22,261 nt of DNA from Phallusia fumigata. Lineage: Eukaryota > Chordata > Ascidiacea > Phlebobranchia > Ascidiidae. Made by a program: the position numbers and the translations under genes. The stretch lies in the NCBI GenBank assembly GCA_008931825.1, contig QXVZ01003206.1, positions 1-22,261 on the forward strand. Direction: 5' to 3'. Shown piece after piece: positions 12,072 to 22,261 of the stretch; position 1 is the stretch's first letter; every line of letters begins with the position of its first letter. The notes under the pieces were generated by a model. The model made no database searches, was not told the origin of the DNA, and was given only the letters and a program-made list of their open reading frames with translations.

Positions 12072-12998
12072 ACAAGAGACTACTAATTTTTGGGCAACTC
12101 TTAAATACGCAATTTACGCAATTCACGCAATCTATTTTAATTCAAAGCAATCCAGCTAAGTGGAGTAGATTAGGCACTTAGCCTGGTTTAATTCAACACA
12201 ATCTGGAATACCAAGTTAGACAGAGCAACTCTAACATACGCAATCTACGCACACTTTGGCATTCCAGATTGCGTTAAATTACACCTGGCTTAAACACCAG
12301 CATTTTCCTGAATTGCGTTTGATCAGTCTAGATTGTATGGAATGCGTACCTAACCTGAGCATCATATTCCTAGACTGAGTGCCTAACCTGAAGGGGTTGA
12401 ACTAAACCAGGCTGTGTGCCTAATCTACTCAAATTGCTTAAAATTAGAATAGATTGCGTAGATTGCGTGGATTGCGTATTTTAGAGTTGCCCCTAATTTT
12501 TAGTGGTTATTTGGTACTGGTAGTATCTGGCTATCGTATCTGCCCTACCAACGCTGGTCTTTAGCATTTAAAAACCTAAAACACGCAAATTGAAAGGTTT
12601 CGAACGTTTTGGAAAATAAAGTTAGGGTTTTTGAAGATAACAGTTTTCGCAGTTTTTGTAGAGGTGCTACCCAAGACGAAATATACTCCAAATAAAATAG
12701 TTTGAAACTGTTTTTTTTAATCATTCAGAAAAAATAATCACATGCTTTGGGCTTCAAGGAAAGGGAACACCAAAGTTTCATTCATCATGGTTTGTATGGT
12801 GTAACAAGCAAGGATTACAGTACGATACGGTAGGCTACGTATTGAGCTTTGCGTCCCACGTAACTCGTTGCACAGGGCATAGCGTACCGTACTGCCATAC
12901 TTGGTAACAACCGAACAACTAACAAGCACTGACATGTCTGTGCAGGTCAACAAAATTACCAAAATATTAAATGTAGGTTCAATTTTCAAAGCATATAA
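12072..12998. repeat. Direct duplication, copy 2
   Basis: Second copy of 11144-12070, offset by 928 bases. From about 12345 on it appears identical to copy 1, and it then continues into unique sequence. Confidence 0.9.
12092..12492. mobile_element. Mutator-like MITE (copy 2)
   Basis: Same element as 11164-11564 within the duplicated block, with the same 9-bp flanks (12083-12091 and 12493-12501). If the duplication is an assembly artefact, the genome has only one such insertion here. Confidence 0.7.
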
Positions 12999-14187
12999 AA
13001 TCAACGAATTTTTTTTTTCTGACGTCAAATCCGAGAATGTCTTCTTATCGGAAAAACTATTATAAATGCCACATCATGTGCATCTTGTTGAGATTGCGTT
13101 GTAAATCTTTTGTCCCCGATCCCCAAACACATGCAACGAGCTTACTTCCTGGTTAGATTTTGTATCGCAGCCTATTGCCGTCAAATAAATATGGATAAAT
13201 CGCTTTCATTTTTCGCAACATTTCTCATCCAAATCATTGATTCGGACGTTACACTTGTCCTACCTGCGCTTCTGACACCATGTTATGAGCTGAAACACAC
13301 AAGACGACACACCCCTCCCAAAGGTACGAGATCCTGCTTTAAAATTATGGAGGGCACAGTTGGTGCATCAAGGTAGAGCGCGCTGCAGCTACACCCTCAT
13401 TGCAAGGCGTTATGTGACGGGGGCTCACAAGAGAATGAGTTTTGGCGCATTTTGAGATTTTCGACTGGTGGGGGGAACGTTAGTTGGACCAGCCGGAGGG
13501 GCTCCTATACTGCCACTCAATCTAAGGAAAGAGAATTATGTTTTGAAACGTTCGTAGTCTTGTTTAACTGGATGTAATATCAACGTGATTGCACAACACA
13601 GTTTTTGAACGTGACATCTACGTTGTTTGGAATTGACAGTTTTACGAAAAATAAACGTTTAGTTGCAGCGCCTTTTAACGAAAAATCCAATTGTTAGCTG
13701 GAAAGTGTCCAAAACCCAAGCCGATGAAAGTTCATGTACTTTACTTGTTATGTCTCTTAAAAATCCGAGATTTGACCCACATTTTCAAATTTCCTTGGCC
13801 TTCTAACATCTTTCTTCTAAATCTGCTATATGTAAATCAACGCGTCAAATTAATGTACTCATCAATCGCTCCTCGGTTTCTTCGCAAATTTATGAGCTGA
13901 CCTTGCTTCTTTGAAGGTGAACTGCGAAATGATAATACAACAGCCGAAATTTACTACTTAAGCTATTATTCAATCTTAATGTTCCACTCTTTACTCTCTT
14001 GTTTCTCAGCTTATTTGATCGGACGAAGAGTGGTAGCGAAGTATATGCTCAACCACGTGGACAATTTCGTTATTTCAGTTCTTTTTAAAACTGCATCATA
14101 TCATATATTTGTTTTCAGTTGGGTTTATTTTCTATCCAAAGTAAAATCTCTGCTAACCGCAAGTATGATGTCACTTCTTTTATTATT
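12999..14187. other. Region between duplication and Cables gene
   Basis: No supported coding exon. Short open frames on the plus strand (13110-13376, 13691-13900) show no family resemblance. A relatively GC-rich stretch at about 13360-13520 contrasts with the AT-rich surroundings. The right end should hold the Cables 3' UTR on the minus strand. Confidence 0.45.
14179..14184 (-). terminator. Candidate polyadenylation signal of Cables
   Basis: Minus-strand AATAAA begins only a few bases after the Cables stop codon (14188-14190); another lies at 14124-14129. The more distal one is more likely, because the first would give almost no 3' UTR. Confidence 0.35.
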
Positions 14188-17100
14188 TCAAATGATCAAC
14201 GTAAACCCCAGTGCAGCAAAGACTGGAAACTCCATCTTGACAATGTCTTCTTTGTCACACTTAAAGTTATGCTCTAAAGCCTGCAACAAACCATAAATTG
14301 AGTAATAACAGCAGATAAATTGTCACCCAAAGCAAGGTCATGAGCACAGATGCAAATCTAACAGGTTAAGAGCAAAAATTTGTTGGAGGGTTACCTGTGT
14401 ACTTTTGCCAAACCCAGTAATAGTTAGTACAATGTTTACAAACACTAATGCAAATACAAGATCTCAGTGGGGCATTTTACTGCAAAATACATGTAAAGTA
14501 GTTATTGTCATGCTGCAATATGACAGATGGTTTTTTAAGAGAATACATCTACATAATTACGACATTTCAAAACGCCAATGACAATGAATAAAAGAGCAGG
14601 GCACGGTGATGTTTTATGTGCTGTTTTAAAGGACAATTTCTTTCTTTTTTTTAAAAAAAATGTTTTTTACTTTGGTGCTAAAAGCTAAAATAACACAAGG
14701 GGGCTAAATGATAAAAGCAGTTCCGCAAATTCAACCAATTTTATTCAGATGAAAAGGTGGATGTATTTGTCTTCAACAATGCAGCTATTAATGTAGTATA
14801 ACAAAGGTAGATAATTTGAATGCAAGCAACATGTATTTAACCCGATGCCTGCGCATAAGAGGTAGAATATGAATTTACCTAGCCACTTAAATTTGCACTC
14901 AGTTGAAAATAATCACAGCACGAATAGCTAAATTTGAAATCAAGGAATTTCATGCTTACTGAAAAAAGCTCTGACAGGTCATCAAGCTTTAAATCTCCAT
15001 GCACCTTACTAGACAAAAGCACACAAGATCCAGCAACAGAATGTCTATTAGCTTTTGTGACCTTTCCAGAAAATATAAGCCTTTCGAACAAAGCAACTGC
15101 ACATCCCAAAACTCCTGTGTGCAAACCAAATTGCTTTGTAACACGAAACATTTGTTGTTCCAATGATCTTATTTTGGACAAAGTTATTTCCACCTATCAA
15201 CACATGTTGTAAAAAATCTCAAATAATGCAAATTGTTGTACTTTTCTCACTACATGAAATAGTCCTTACATTGGGAAAGGTGCTCCTAAACTTTGCATTT
15301 AAGTTTCTTTTTAACTCACTTGGTTTGGTATATTCCACGACACTAACCTACACAAGATACAAGTTTTAAAATTTCTTCGGCATAAATATCACACCAACAT
15401 ATTCACCACCCACCAGATAACTATTTAGACCCAAAACTTTTCTGTGTTTTCCAGTAGTCCATTCAGCATTGTTTAAATTAATTGGTACTAAAAATAAAAA
15501 AGGCATGCAGCAAAACAAAATGACATACCAATAAAAATTTTCGAACCTGTTAATGACTGAACTGTTGATGAATCCAAAAGTGATTTGTATGATGTCTTCA
15601 ACATAAACTTCAGAATTAGGTATTGATTGAGTAGCAAATTGCAATTTTGAAACACCTACCACTGACTGCATAGATGTGTTTAATTCATCGATTGTAGGTG
15701 GTGTTTTGTGGGACAAAAACAAAGTGTTTTGACCAATATCCTGATCTTTGTTTGAACTAAAGCCGCAACCAAAAAAAATCGGTGTAGGTTTTTAAGTTTT
15801 TCGGTATATGTTTTTAAATCAAGCATAGTTAACAAAATAAAGTGTACAAAACCACGTTTGTTGTACAAAAAAATTAAGCACTTTAACTGAAGCATAACTT
15901 ACCCCAAATTCGTCTTTTTGTCTTTTTGATGAGGTATAACAGAAATGATAATAAAGGGTGTGTTGCTAATTGGCTCCAAAAATAGCAGCCTAATACAGTG
16001 ATATAATCTTGGAGGTTTAGGCAATTTATGTTATTACAATTTTATTACTTGCCTGCAGTTTATCAGCATTGCATTGGTTATGTATTTCATTTTTACAATT
16101 GAGTTTTTTAAACTGGGATTTTTTTTCCAAATAAGTGAAGAGGCTAAAGGTGTTTTGTCATGTGGAATCTCGGTTTCCTCCAATACATTGGATGAATGCT
16201 CTATTAGTATGTATTATCGTAATTGCACTTTGTTATTTTAATGAAAACATATTATCACATAACATACTTGGTCCATAAACTTTTGCCTCGTTTGCAGGAT
16301 GGTAGGAGGACACTGATCGTTTGTAGAGTATGTGACTAAAATTATGCATGCATAAAAGTGTTTGACAACAAGTACAGTAGGCAATGACTTAAAACAATAC
16401 CTAACACTAGATGGATGGCTTCACCCATATTGCTATTCCATGTAAACTATCAACTAAATTAAGAAGAAATATTTTCTGTACATTATTTTACATTGGGTCC
16501 TACAGTTACCTAAGCTTTGTATAACATAATTGTTACTAACCGCATAAACACATGGGTTAAGCCACACACACAATGTTGTAGATTATTTGTAATGTACCAT
16601 AAATATGTACTGAACTTCAGAAAGGGGATGCATATTGTTTTCACTCTGTTTGTTTGTTTTTCTTTTTTTTTTCTCCCCTGCAGCTTGTCCATGCACTTTT
16701 GGCATGAAATGTTTGATGGATTGGGATGAAACTTTCACTGCTGGTAAATATGGTCAAGGCGGTGTGTCATGAGTTTAGTTTAACCCAATAGCCCCAGTGG
16801 TTACCCCGCTAGCCCCAAAATAGTAAAACATATCAAACAATTTGCATGCNTGGTGCAATATTTGATGTGTTTTACCCTATAGCTCCAGCAGTTACCCCAC
16901 TAGCCCCCTAAAATTGGGCAAATTGTTAAATGTTCTCCGAATTATATGAAATTTGAAGAGTTTGTATAACATATCATTATGGTGCAATATTTGATGTGTT
17001 TTACCCTATAGCTCCAGCAGTTACCCCACTAGCCCCCTAAAATGGGGCCAAGTTGTTAAACATTCTCCGAATTGGATGAAATTTGAACAGTTTGTATAAC

Positions 17101-19552
17101 ATATCATTGTGGTCAGTAACTAATGTGTTTTATCCAATAGCCCCAGCAGTTACCNGGGCCCCAGTGGTTACCCCACTAGCCCCAAAATAGTAAAACATAT
17201 CAAACAATTTGCATGCTTGCAAAACATCACAAATGAAAAGTTTCTGTTACTGGAGGGTTAAATAAGTAAAAATGAAGTTAGGTTAGATGAAGTACGAACC
17301 GTTTCTCAGTTGAATGCAGGTTCAGTGGGTGGTGGTTGAAGTCAGGGGTTGTCACCAAATTTTCATAGTTTGTGTAAAATGCAATTGTAGTGTATTGTTT
17401 TTCTGTTTGATCCTACAGCCCAATAGTTCTAGCCCCCCAAAATGGGTAAAATTATTAAACAATGTCCAAACTTGATGTAACTTGGACAGTTTGTAGATCA
17501 TGTCATTGTGGTGCACTGATTGCTTTGTTAGTACCTATGGTATGGACATGTATCCAGGAAAATGTACAATGCAAAACTTTGCATTTGTGGGGAAACATGC
17601 GTTTCCGCCATAAGAAACAATCATATCATAAATAGTGCCGGTAACTTTAAGACCCAATGTAAAATAATGTGGGAAATATACTCTCTTTTTAAATCGGGTA
17701 ATTGTGTATATAGAATGCGATATAAATTTTATACATTTTGATTAATTTAATGCAAAAGATGGTGATTATAATATCATCCTATGAAACAATTTACTAACTT
17801 AAAAGCTAGCACCTCAACAGCTGGTGCTGTGGGGTCCAACAAAGCAATTGATACACCACAATACCATGTTCCAAAAACAGTCCAAACTTTATCAAATTCA
17901 AGCACTGATCAATAATTTAATCCATTTATGGGGTAGCAGGGTGCCCACTGAAGCTCTCAGTCTGAACACAGCAATTGATGCATCACAATAGCATGTTCTA
18001 CAAAGTGTCCAAATCCAAATACCATTCACTTCAGACAATGTTAAAAAAAATTACCCATTTTGGGGGACAATTGGGGCTATGGGGTCATACAAAACAGATG
18101 TCACAACTCCATTACCATATCCTCCAGCTGTAAAAGTTTCATCCAAATCAAACAAACAGTTCATAACAATAGTGCTGCAGAAACAACAAACAAAGGGAAA
18201 AGAATATGTGTCCACTTCAGGAAAAGGATCATATATTAACAAAATCATAGCAGCATTTTTAACTTTTTAGTTGCTGAAAGTTTACTGAGGTATATTCTTT
18301 ATTAACAAAGCTTTAAGGAACAACATACCTATCTAGTTTGTTCATTTGCAAACAAATTTTGGAGTTGAAAGTAAGTGACACTTCAGTTTTGTTTTCTGCA
18401 GTAGACAGCAAAGCGTTTATTTATTAACAATTTGGTATGTTACATGTTGTATTTGGATTTCTAAGTGTTCCATACCTTTACCATTTTGAAATAAATCATC
18501 ATTTCTTTCTGCAATGTTGTTTGATAGTTGCTGAATACTCAGTGGTATATCTAAAAGATAAATTGTCTACAATGTGTTTTGCAATACTGACATAAAAATT
18601 TTATGTTTGTTGCATTTTTAAAATGTTCTACATGTACAAATGTTTGGCTTCTCTATTTTCAAAAATTTAGGACATAATCAAATTTCCTCATATATAGGTA
18701 AGGGCTACACTTGCATTACTTTAGATGCTAAACAATTTTTTGCATTTGCAAATCTTGCGGTTTCAATAAATTAATTTGAAAATTCAGTACATCCTAATGC
18801 ATTTCACCCAAGAGCTTTTACAAAAAATTAAAACGATGCAAAAATATCCAAGATCAATAATACTGTAAAACACAACACAAAATTTCTACAATTTTTTATC
18901 CAAAACTAGTGCATTACATTTAAAACTTTAACATTGCAAAGGCTACAGCAATACATGGTGTATACCAGTGGTTGGAAAACTGTGGGCAGCGGCCCAATTG
19001 TGGGCTGCCTAGTACTTTTTAGTGGGCCGCATGATGTATAAGAGCTGGATCCTGATGCAATGGCGGGGCAAAAACGCTGAGTCGTACTCTACTGTACCAC
19101 ATGTAAAAGGTGATTATTTGACATGACAAATAATTGTTATGTAACAAATGAATTGTGATGGAACAGGCAAGGTTTGAAACACATGAATAGCGAAGTGAAG
19201 GGTACTTGACATGAATTTAATTGGCGAATTCAAACAAATAAAAATGTGGTTTTATACACAAAAAATTGATTAATGTTAAGAGACATTTGCAATGCAATTT
19301 TATGAAACAAACTTGTCCCAGTTATCTCGTATTAGTTTGTACGGCGGAACGTTTTATGCTGTGTGGGCCTCCAGTTAAGATTAAATGGAGAATTTGGGCC
19401 TTCCTAAAAAAAAGTTTGCCGACCACTGGTGTATACTATGGCAAACATTTTGTCAACAAACCGACATTTTTAGAGTGTGACTACCTGGAATAAGAGCATT
19501 CGTTACCTTGCAAAAAAGTTACTGCTGGTTTAAGAGTGTCGTCGGTCTCCAT
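14188..19552 (-). CDS. CABLES: Cables (CDK5 and ABL enzyme substrate) homologue
   Basis: Nine minus-strand exons chain in phase: 19507-19552, 18482-18550, 18329-18395, 15903-15989, 15563-15756, 15414-15487, 15270-15347, 14960-15193 and 14188-14280, total 942 bases, 313 residues plus stop. Recognition rests on the C-terminal half: EWTTGKHRKVL (compare QWPCGKHKRVL in vertebrate CABLES), VVEYTKPSELKRNLNAKF, LTLSKIRSL-like ITLSKIRSLEQQM, GKVTKANRHSVAGSCVLLSS and EFPVFAALGF, which form the family's cyclin-like region (residues about 180-313). CABLES proteins bridge CDK2/CDK5 to ABL or WEE1 kinases and restrain proliferation. The N-terminal exons were found by splice sites and phase: METDDTLKPAVTFLQ joins IPLSIQQL, loosely like the family's 'FLTNISLDG'. 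The protein is shorter than vertebrate CABLES1/2. Weak points: the exon 5 donor (a poor gttcag is the only one keeping frame) and an alternative exon 2 donor at 18476. Introns contain repeats and MITEs. Confidence 0.85.
16000..16426. other. Cables intron sequence without recognised feature
   Basis: AT-rich intron DNA between Cables exons 3 and 4. A phrase near 16160-16195 (gtggaatctcggtttcctcc) looks like repeat-derived sequence, but I could not define an element. Confidence 0.35.
16427..16500 (+). repeat. Dispersed repeat copy in Cables intron
   Basis: Same beginning (atattgctattcca) and ending (ttttacattgggtcc) as the copy at 6156-6231. A reverse piece lies at 17651-17670. Class unknown. 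Confidence 0.5.
16770..17240. repeat. ~129-bp tandem repeat array with two Ns
   Basis: The unit contains (a)gccccagcagttaccccact and, further on, tttgtataacatatcatt. The phrase ggtgcaatat starts at 16852 and 16981, and ggtcagtaac at 17111, giving a period of about 129-130. Ns at 16850 and 17155 isolate a 304-bp piece. The sequence before the first N (ccccagtggttacccc... to tttgcatgc) recurs just after the second N. A diverged copy follows at 17400-17530. Confidence 0.75.
17400..17530. repeat. Diverged copy of the ~129-bp unit
   Basis: Contains agccccccaaaatgggtaaa, the attattaaacaatgtccaaac phrase and ...agtttgtagatcatgtcatt, matching the array unit in the same orientation. It is separated from the array by about 160 bases of other sequence. 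Confidence 0.6.
17800..18185. repeat. Inverted copies of the array unit
   Basis: Reverse-complement versions of the same family: cccattttgggggacaattggggctatggg (18055 region), accatgttccaaaaacagtcc, and a leader whose complement (gatgaaacttttacagctgg) matches gatgaaactttcactgctgg at about 16725-16744. The two arms lie about 1.3 kb apart and face each other, so the whole intron segment has a fold-back structure. Confidence 0.6.
18966..19428. mobile_element. Non-autonomous hAT MITE with perfect 8-bp TSD
   Basis: The left end cagtggttggaaaactgtgg and the reverse complement of the right end (cagtggtcggcaaacttttt) are inverted repeats beginning CAGTGG, a hAT signature. Identical 8-bp flanks gtgtatac lie at 18958-18965 and 19429-19436. 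The 463-bp body holds subterminal GCGGCCC/GGGCCGC words and no transposase. It is inserted in Cables intron 1. The perfect target duplication suggests relatively recent insertion. Confidence 0.85.
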
Positions 19553-20101
19553 TGATGTTCTTTTAATAGGCAGAAACACGATGCTAAGCATCAAGATTTT
19601 ACAAACTTACATACTTCACATTTAGAGTGTTTATTATTCTTGCCAAAGAACCAATTGTCAAACCATAGACTACTAAATACTGGTCAAACCAGTCAACTTT
19701 GTCCACTAGTAGGCGCAGCTAAATTTTGAAGCAGGCGTTGCACGCTTGAATAAACCAGGGCGCAAACTTCGTCATACCATAGAATACTAAAGTTTTAGTT
19801 GAACGTACTTTTGCAGTACTCATTTCGTTTGGAATTTAATTTTGTCATTTTCTGGTTCGTAACTCCTCTAGCTAACAGGAATACTGGTCTCAATGCAAAC
19901 CTCCCGCATCTCAGTCCCATAATTAACATGACTTTCTGATACACCAACTATTGCATATTCTCGCTTTCTAATCAATATCAAGAATGAGCGTCTGCGGTGT
20001 AGTTGGGTAAAGAATCACATCTGTGCTAACAATCACTGCTAACCAACGATAGGCGTTTTATTTTCCGACATGAACCTGATGACCCAAACTAACCTCTTTA
20101 G
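19553..20101. other. Region upstream of Cables
   Basis: Follows the Cables ATG (19550-19552, minus strand). Should contain its 5' UTR and promoter. No other exon or clear element is seen. Confidence 0.4.
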
Positions 20102-20380
20102 CAGGAGTGTCCAGACTTTTTCTTAATAAGGGCCAATTTTTATCGGTTAAAGGAGCCTGCGGGCCAGCGTGTTTTCCTAAGTTTAAACCATAAAATTAAC
20201 ACGGAAATGCACGGCTACACAACGACCTTATCAGGCTTGTGAGATTTGTGTTTCATTAGTATCATGTAGGTTACCCATCCTTCTTCAAAAAAACTTCGGC
20301 AGGCCATGTTCAACCCAATTTGAAACCACAGCCGAGGGTCACGTGAAATGCCGTCCCGGGCCGCACTTTGAAACCCCCTG
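20102..20380. mobile_element. Degenerate hAT-like MITE
   Basis: The left end caggagtgtccagactttt and the reverse complement of the right end (cagggggtttcaaagtgcgg) are imperfect inverted repeats with CAGGRG termini, and internal gggccgc words resemble the other two hAT-like elements in the window. The 8-bp flanks (ctctttag, tcttacag) agree poorly, so the insertion is old or the boundary is off. No coding capacity. Confidence 0.5.
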
Positions 20381-20497
20381 TCTTACAGTGGACATCGGTC
20401 ATTTGTTTGCAAACAAAACTCGCCGAGGAACAGATTCTTGCATTCCTAAAAACGACCCTCGCGATTTCTATTTGTCATAACTCCTCCTCAATACACT

Positions 20498-20715
20498 GTA
20501 TACAATAAATATGTACTGAACAAACATTTCGCATCTAAAGCATATGCAAACAATAGTCCAGACGTTAAAATGCACTGAGGGCATAAAATTATTTGCTTTT
20601 TTCGCGTTCTTGCGGGAAACAAACAAACAAACACAAATACTTTTTAGTGTGTGTTTTGGTATGCTATTACAGCGTGTTTTGTCATGTTATTACTGTCGAG
20701 TGCGCTACTTTTGTC
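20498..20715. repeat. 218-bp direct duplication, copy 1
   Basis: Begins gtatacaataaatatgtactg and ends at the N (20716). Recurs right after it with about five substitutions in 218 bases. Position and divergence fit allelic contig ends joined in tandem. Confidence 0.85.
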
Positions 20716-20716
20716 N

Positions 20717-20934
20717 GTATACAATAAATATGTACTGAAGAAACATTTCGCATCTAAAGCCTATGCAAACAATAGTCCAGACGTTAAAATGCACTGAGGG
20801 CATAAAATTATTTGCTTTTTTCGCGTTCTTGCGGGGAACAAACAAACAAACACAAATACTTTTTAGTGTGTGTTTTGGTATGCTGTTACAGCGTGTTTTG
20901 TTATGTTATTACTGTCGAGTGCGCTACTTTTGTC
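20717..20934. repeat. 218-bp direct duplication, copy 2
   Basis: Second copy of 20498-20715, offset 219 bases, continuing into unique sequence at 20935. Confidence 0.85.
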
Positions 20935-21232
20935 GTTAATGCTGCAATTTGGGATTATTTTGTTCAAAACAATACACACTTATACTGCAATAGCAAAATT
21001 GTAAAATTAGCAATTTGACAGAGAATGAGTTTTAATAAAAAAATGTTCCTTATCCAAAACATAAATGCCATAGAACTGGTAGCCTACATATAATAAATAC
21101 TCATCAGTGCAATACGTTTTATGCACTTTTGCAATAAAATGTAGCCTATTCACTACACACAACTTCTCTGGAAGAATGTTTTTAATTAAGCTAAGTCCTA
21201 ATCTTGTGTTTCCAAAAAATTGCTCAACTTAC

Positions 21233-21342
21233 AAGGTTAACCAACATAAGTAGTCATCAATAAATATTTTAAGTAGTGTTGCCCCTAAGTTTCCTCCAAA
21301 TATGCGATTTTCTGCATCTTTTGGGTAAACTGTTTTTAAAAC
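21233..21342 (-). CDS. Possible exon of unidentified gene
   Basis: On the minus strand a 110-base stretch is bounded by an acceptor (tttcggcag) and a strong donor (gtaagt). One frame is open throughout and reads protein-like: VLKTVYPKDAENRIFGG, then NLGATLLKIFIDDYLCW. I do not recognise the family with confidence. A second frame is open for most of the length before a stop, so the reading frame is not certain. It may belong to a gene to the right whose other exons I cannot assemble, or be a relic. Confidence 0.3.
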
Positions 21343-21826
21343 CTGCCGAAACCAATTTTCAAACATTTCAAGTTAAAAAACAACACTCAAAGTTTGACAA
21401 CAGGCCAATTGAAACACAGGCAGTAAGCCATCTACAGTCCCCACAAAATACCAGAAACCTTTGTCAGTAACGTGTTGTTTTGTTCAGGTCAAACGAATTT
21501 ATTTTATTCGCATTAAAACAAATTATTTAGGTTTAGTCAGATTCGATTGAAATTAACCACATTTTGACCACTTTGGTTTCGGCTAGAATTTTGTAAAGCC
21601 AGTCCGGTGTTTTATAAATTATTTTCACAGCATATTTTCATCGTATTTTGCGAACAAAAAAGTGCATTAATTTTCTAGAAAAGTTGAAAAAGTGTAAGTA
21701 AATATAGCTCGCTATAGTATTTTGACTAAATCACAGACAAATTTAAAGTCCAATTTGTAGGCTATAATAAAGAACTTTTTAACGGTTGAAGTGCTTTATT
21801 GGGCGAAGTGGTAAACGTACACTTAC

Positions 21827-21875
21827 GTTCAAGTACAGTTGCCTTCAATGCCTGGGAAATTTTCTCAAGTGCAAA
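21827..21875 (-). CDS. Possible short exon
   Basis: Minus strand, acceptor ctacgtag and donor gtaagt around 49 bases reading FALEKISQALKATVLE plus one base. It could precede the 21233-21342 segment, but joining the two (phase 1) gives a different frame in that exon from the most protein-like one. Very tentative. Confidence 0.2.
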
Positions 21876-22138
21876 CTACGTAGTGTGATAAAGGTATGTA
21901 AGCAACATTTCGACTTACAAATTTAATTTAATAAAAACAATCAGAGGGGAGTGTGTGTTGATTTAGGTTTATATTTTATTTATACATGTACATCTTTGGT
22001 GCAAAATATTTTTCATGCGCCTAAACAATATTTAGGAAAACGTTGGAAATCTAAAAACAAAAGCAAATAAAGTCAAACGCTTCTTAAAAACAATCTCACA
22101 GTACTGCAGGAACATAATTGAACAAACAGGGAAAAACT

Positions 22139-22261
22139 TTAATGAATTTCTTGCAACTGCACATTTTGGACTGCGTCAGGTTCACCACGACGTAATTTCG
22201 TGAGTACGTCATTGGACAAACGTTGGGACTTGTAGCAAAATATGATTTTTGCGTAGCGGAC
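22139..22261 (-). CDS. Possible C-terminal exon running off the window
   Basis: Forty open codons from the window edge to a TAA at 22139-22141, containing LSNDVLTKLRRGEPDAV and ending VQLQEIH. The composition is more protein-like than in the neighbouring frames, and minus-strand AATAAA signals lie about 160 bases downstream (near 21975). The family is unknown. Another frame is also open here, so confidence is low. Confidence 0.25.
   Translation of the reverse strand, partial: VRYAKIIFCYKSQRLSNDVLTKLRRGEPDAVQNVQLQEIH

Noticed and set aside
11810-13028. Two nearly identical minus-strand open frames (83 and 96 codons)
   Set aside because: They are identical because the underlying block is duplicated. 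No domain is seen, and the start of one merely runs into unique sequence.
13110-13376. Plus-strand 88-codon open frame as a small gene
   Set aside because: No recognisable motif, no supporting splice pattern, and composition typical of chance frames.
16517-16729. Plus-strand open frame with a hydrophobic Phe-rich stretch
   Set aside because: The hydrophobic run is translated from a pyrimidine-rich tract (ttgtttttcttttttt). It has no homology, lies within the Cables intron, and precedes the repeat array.
16770-17240. CRISPR-like array
   Set aside because: The whole ~129-bp unit repeats without unique spacers, in an intron of an animal gene. It is a minisatellite.
18051-18248. Open frame with FDLDETFTAGGYGNG as a coding exon
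   Set aside because: The same words occur in the inverted repeat copy near 16700-16760, so this is repeat sequence that happens to be open.

Overview
The window is AT-rich animal DNA with short exons, GT-AG introns, a tRNA-derived SINE and many small DNA-transposon relics. Exon-level similarity to chordate proteins and the repeat content suggest an invertebrate chordate, most likely a tunicate such as Ciona. The species is my inference. Five single N characters (2658, 12071, 16850, 17155, 20716) look like contig joins of a draft assembly, and four of them coincide with duplicated or truncated sequence.

Layout. 5-388: broken relic resembling a hAT/ZBED-type transposase. 1173-2657 (+): MORN5 homologue in five exons, cut by the N at 2658. 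2659-4122 (-): N-terminal 132 codons of the Rab geranylgeranyltransferase beta subunit, cut by the same N; an intron holds a SINE. 5437-10457 (-): complete epsin gene of seven exons encoding 550 residues, with a probable extra cassette exon. 11144-12998: a 927-bp direct duplication around an N, each copy carrying a 401-bp Mutator-like MITE. 14188-19552 (-): Cables (CDK5 and ABL enzyme substrate) homologue, nine exons whose phases chain into 313 residues. Its introns hold a complex repeat array (about 16690-18185) and a hAT MITE. 19553-22261: another hAT-like MITE, a short duplication around an N, and weak exon-like fragments at the right end.

The four genes have unrelated known roles: a ciliary or sperm MORN protein, Rab prenylation, clathrin endocytosis and cell-cycle/CDK5 signalling. 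Epsin and RabGGTB both act in membrane traffic, but nothing here shows that they are linked, and the 1.3-kb spacing argues against an operon. I found no CRISPR array, no structural RNA gene other than the SINE head, and no clearly new biological system. The points most worth checking are the epsin cassette exon, the isolated start-codon exon of RabGGTB, the compact Cables model, the MITEs with clean target-site duplications, and the assembly artefacts.
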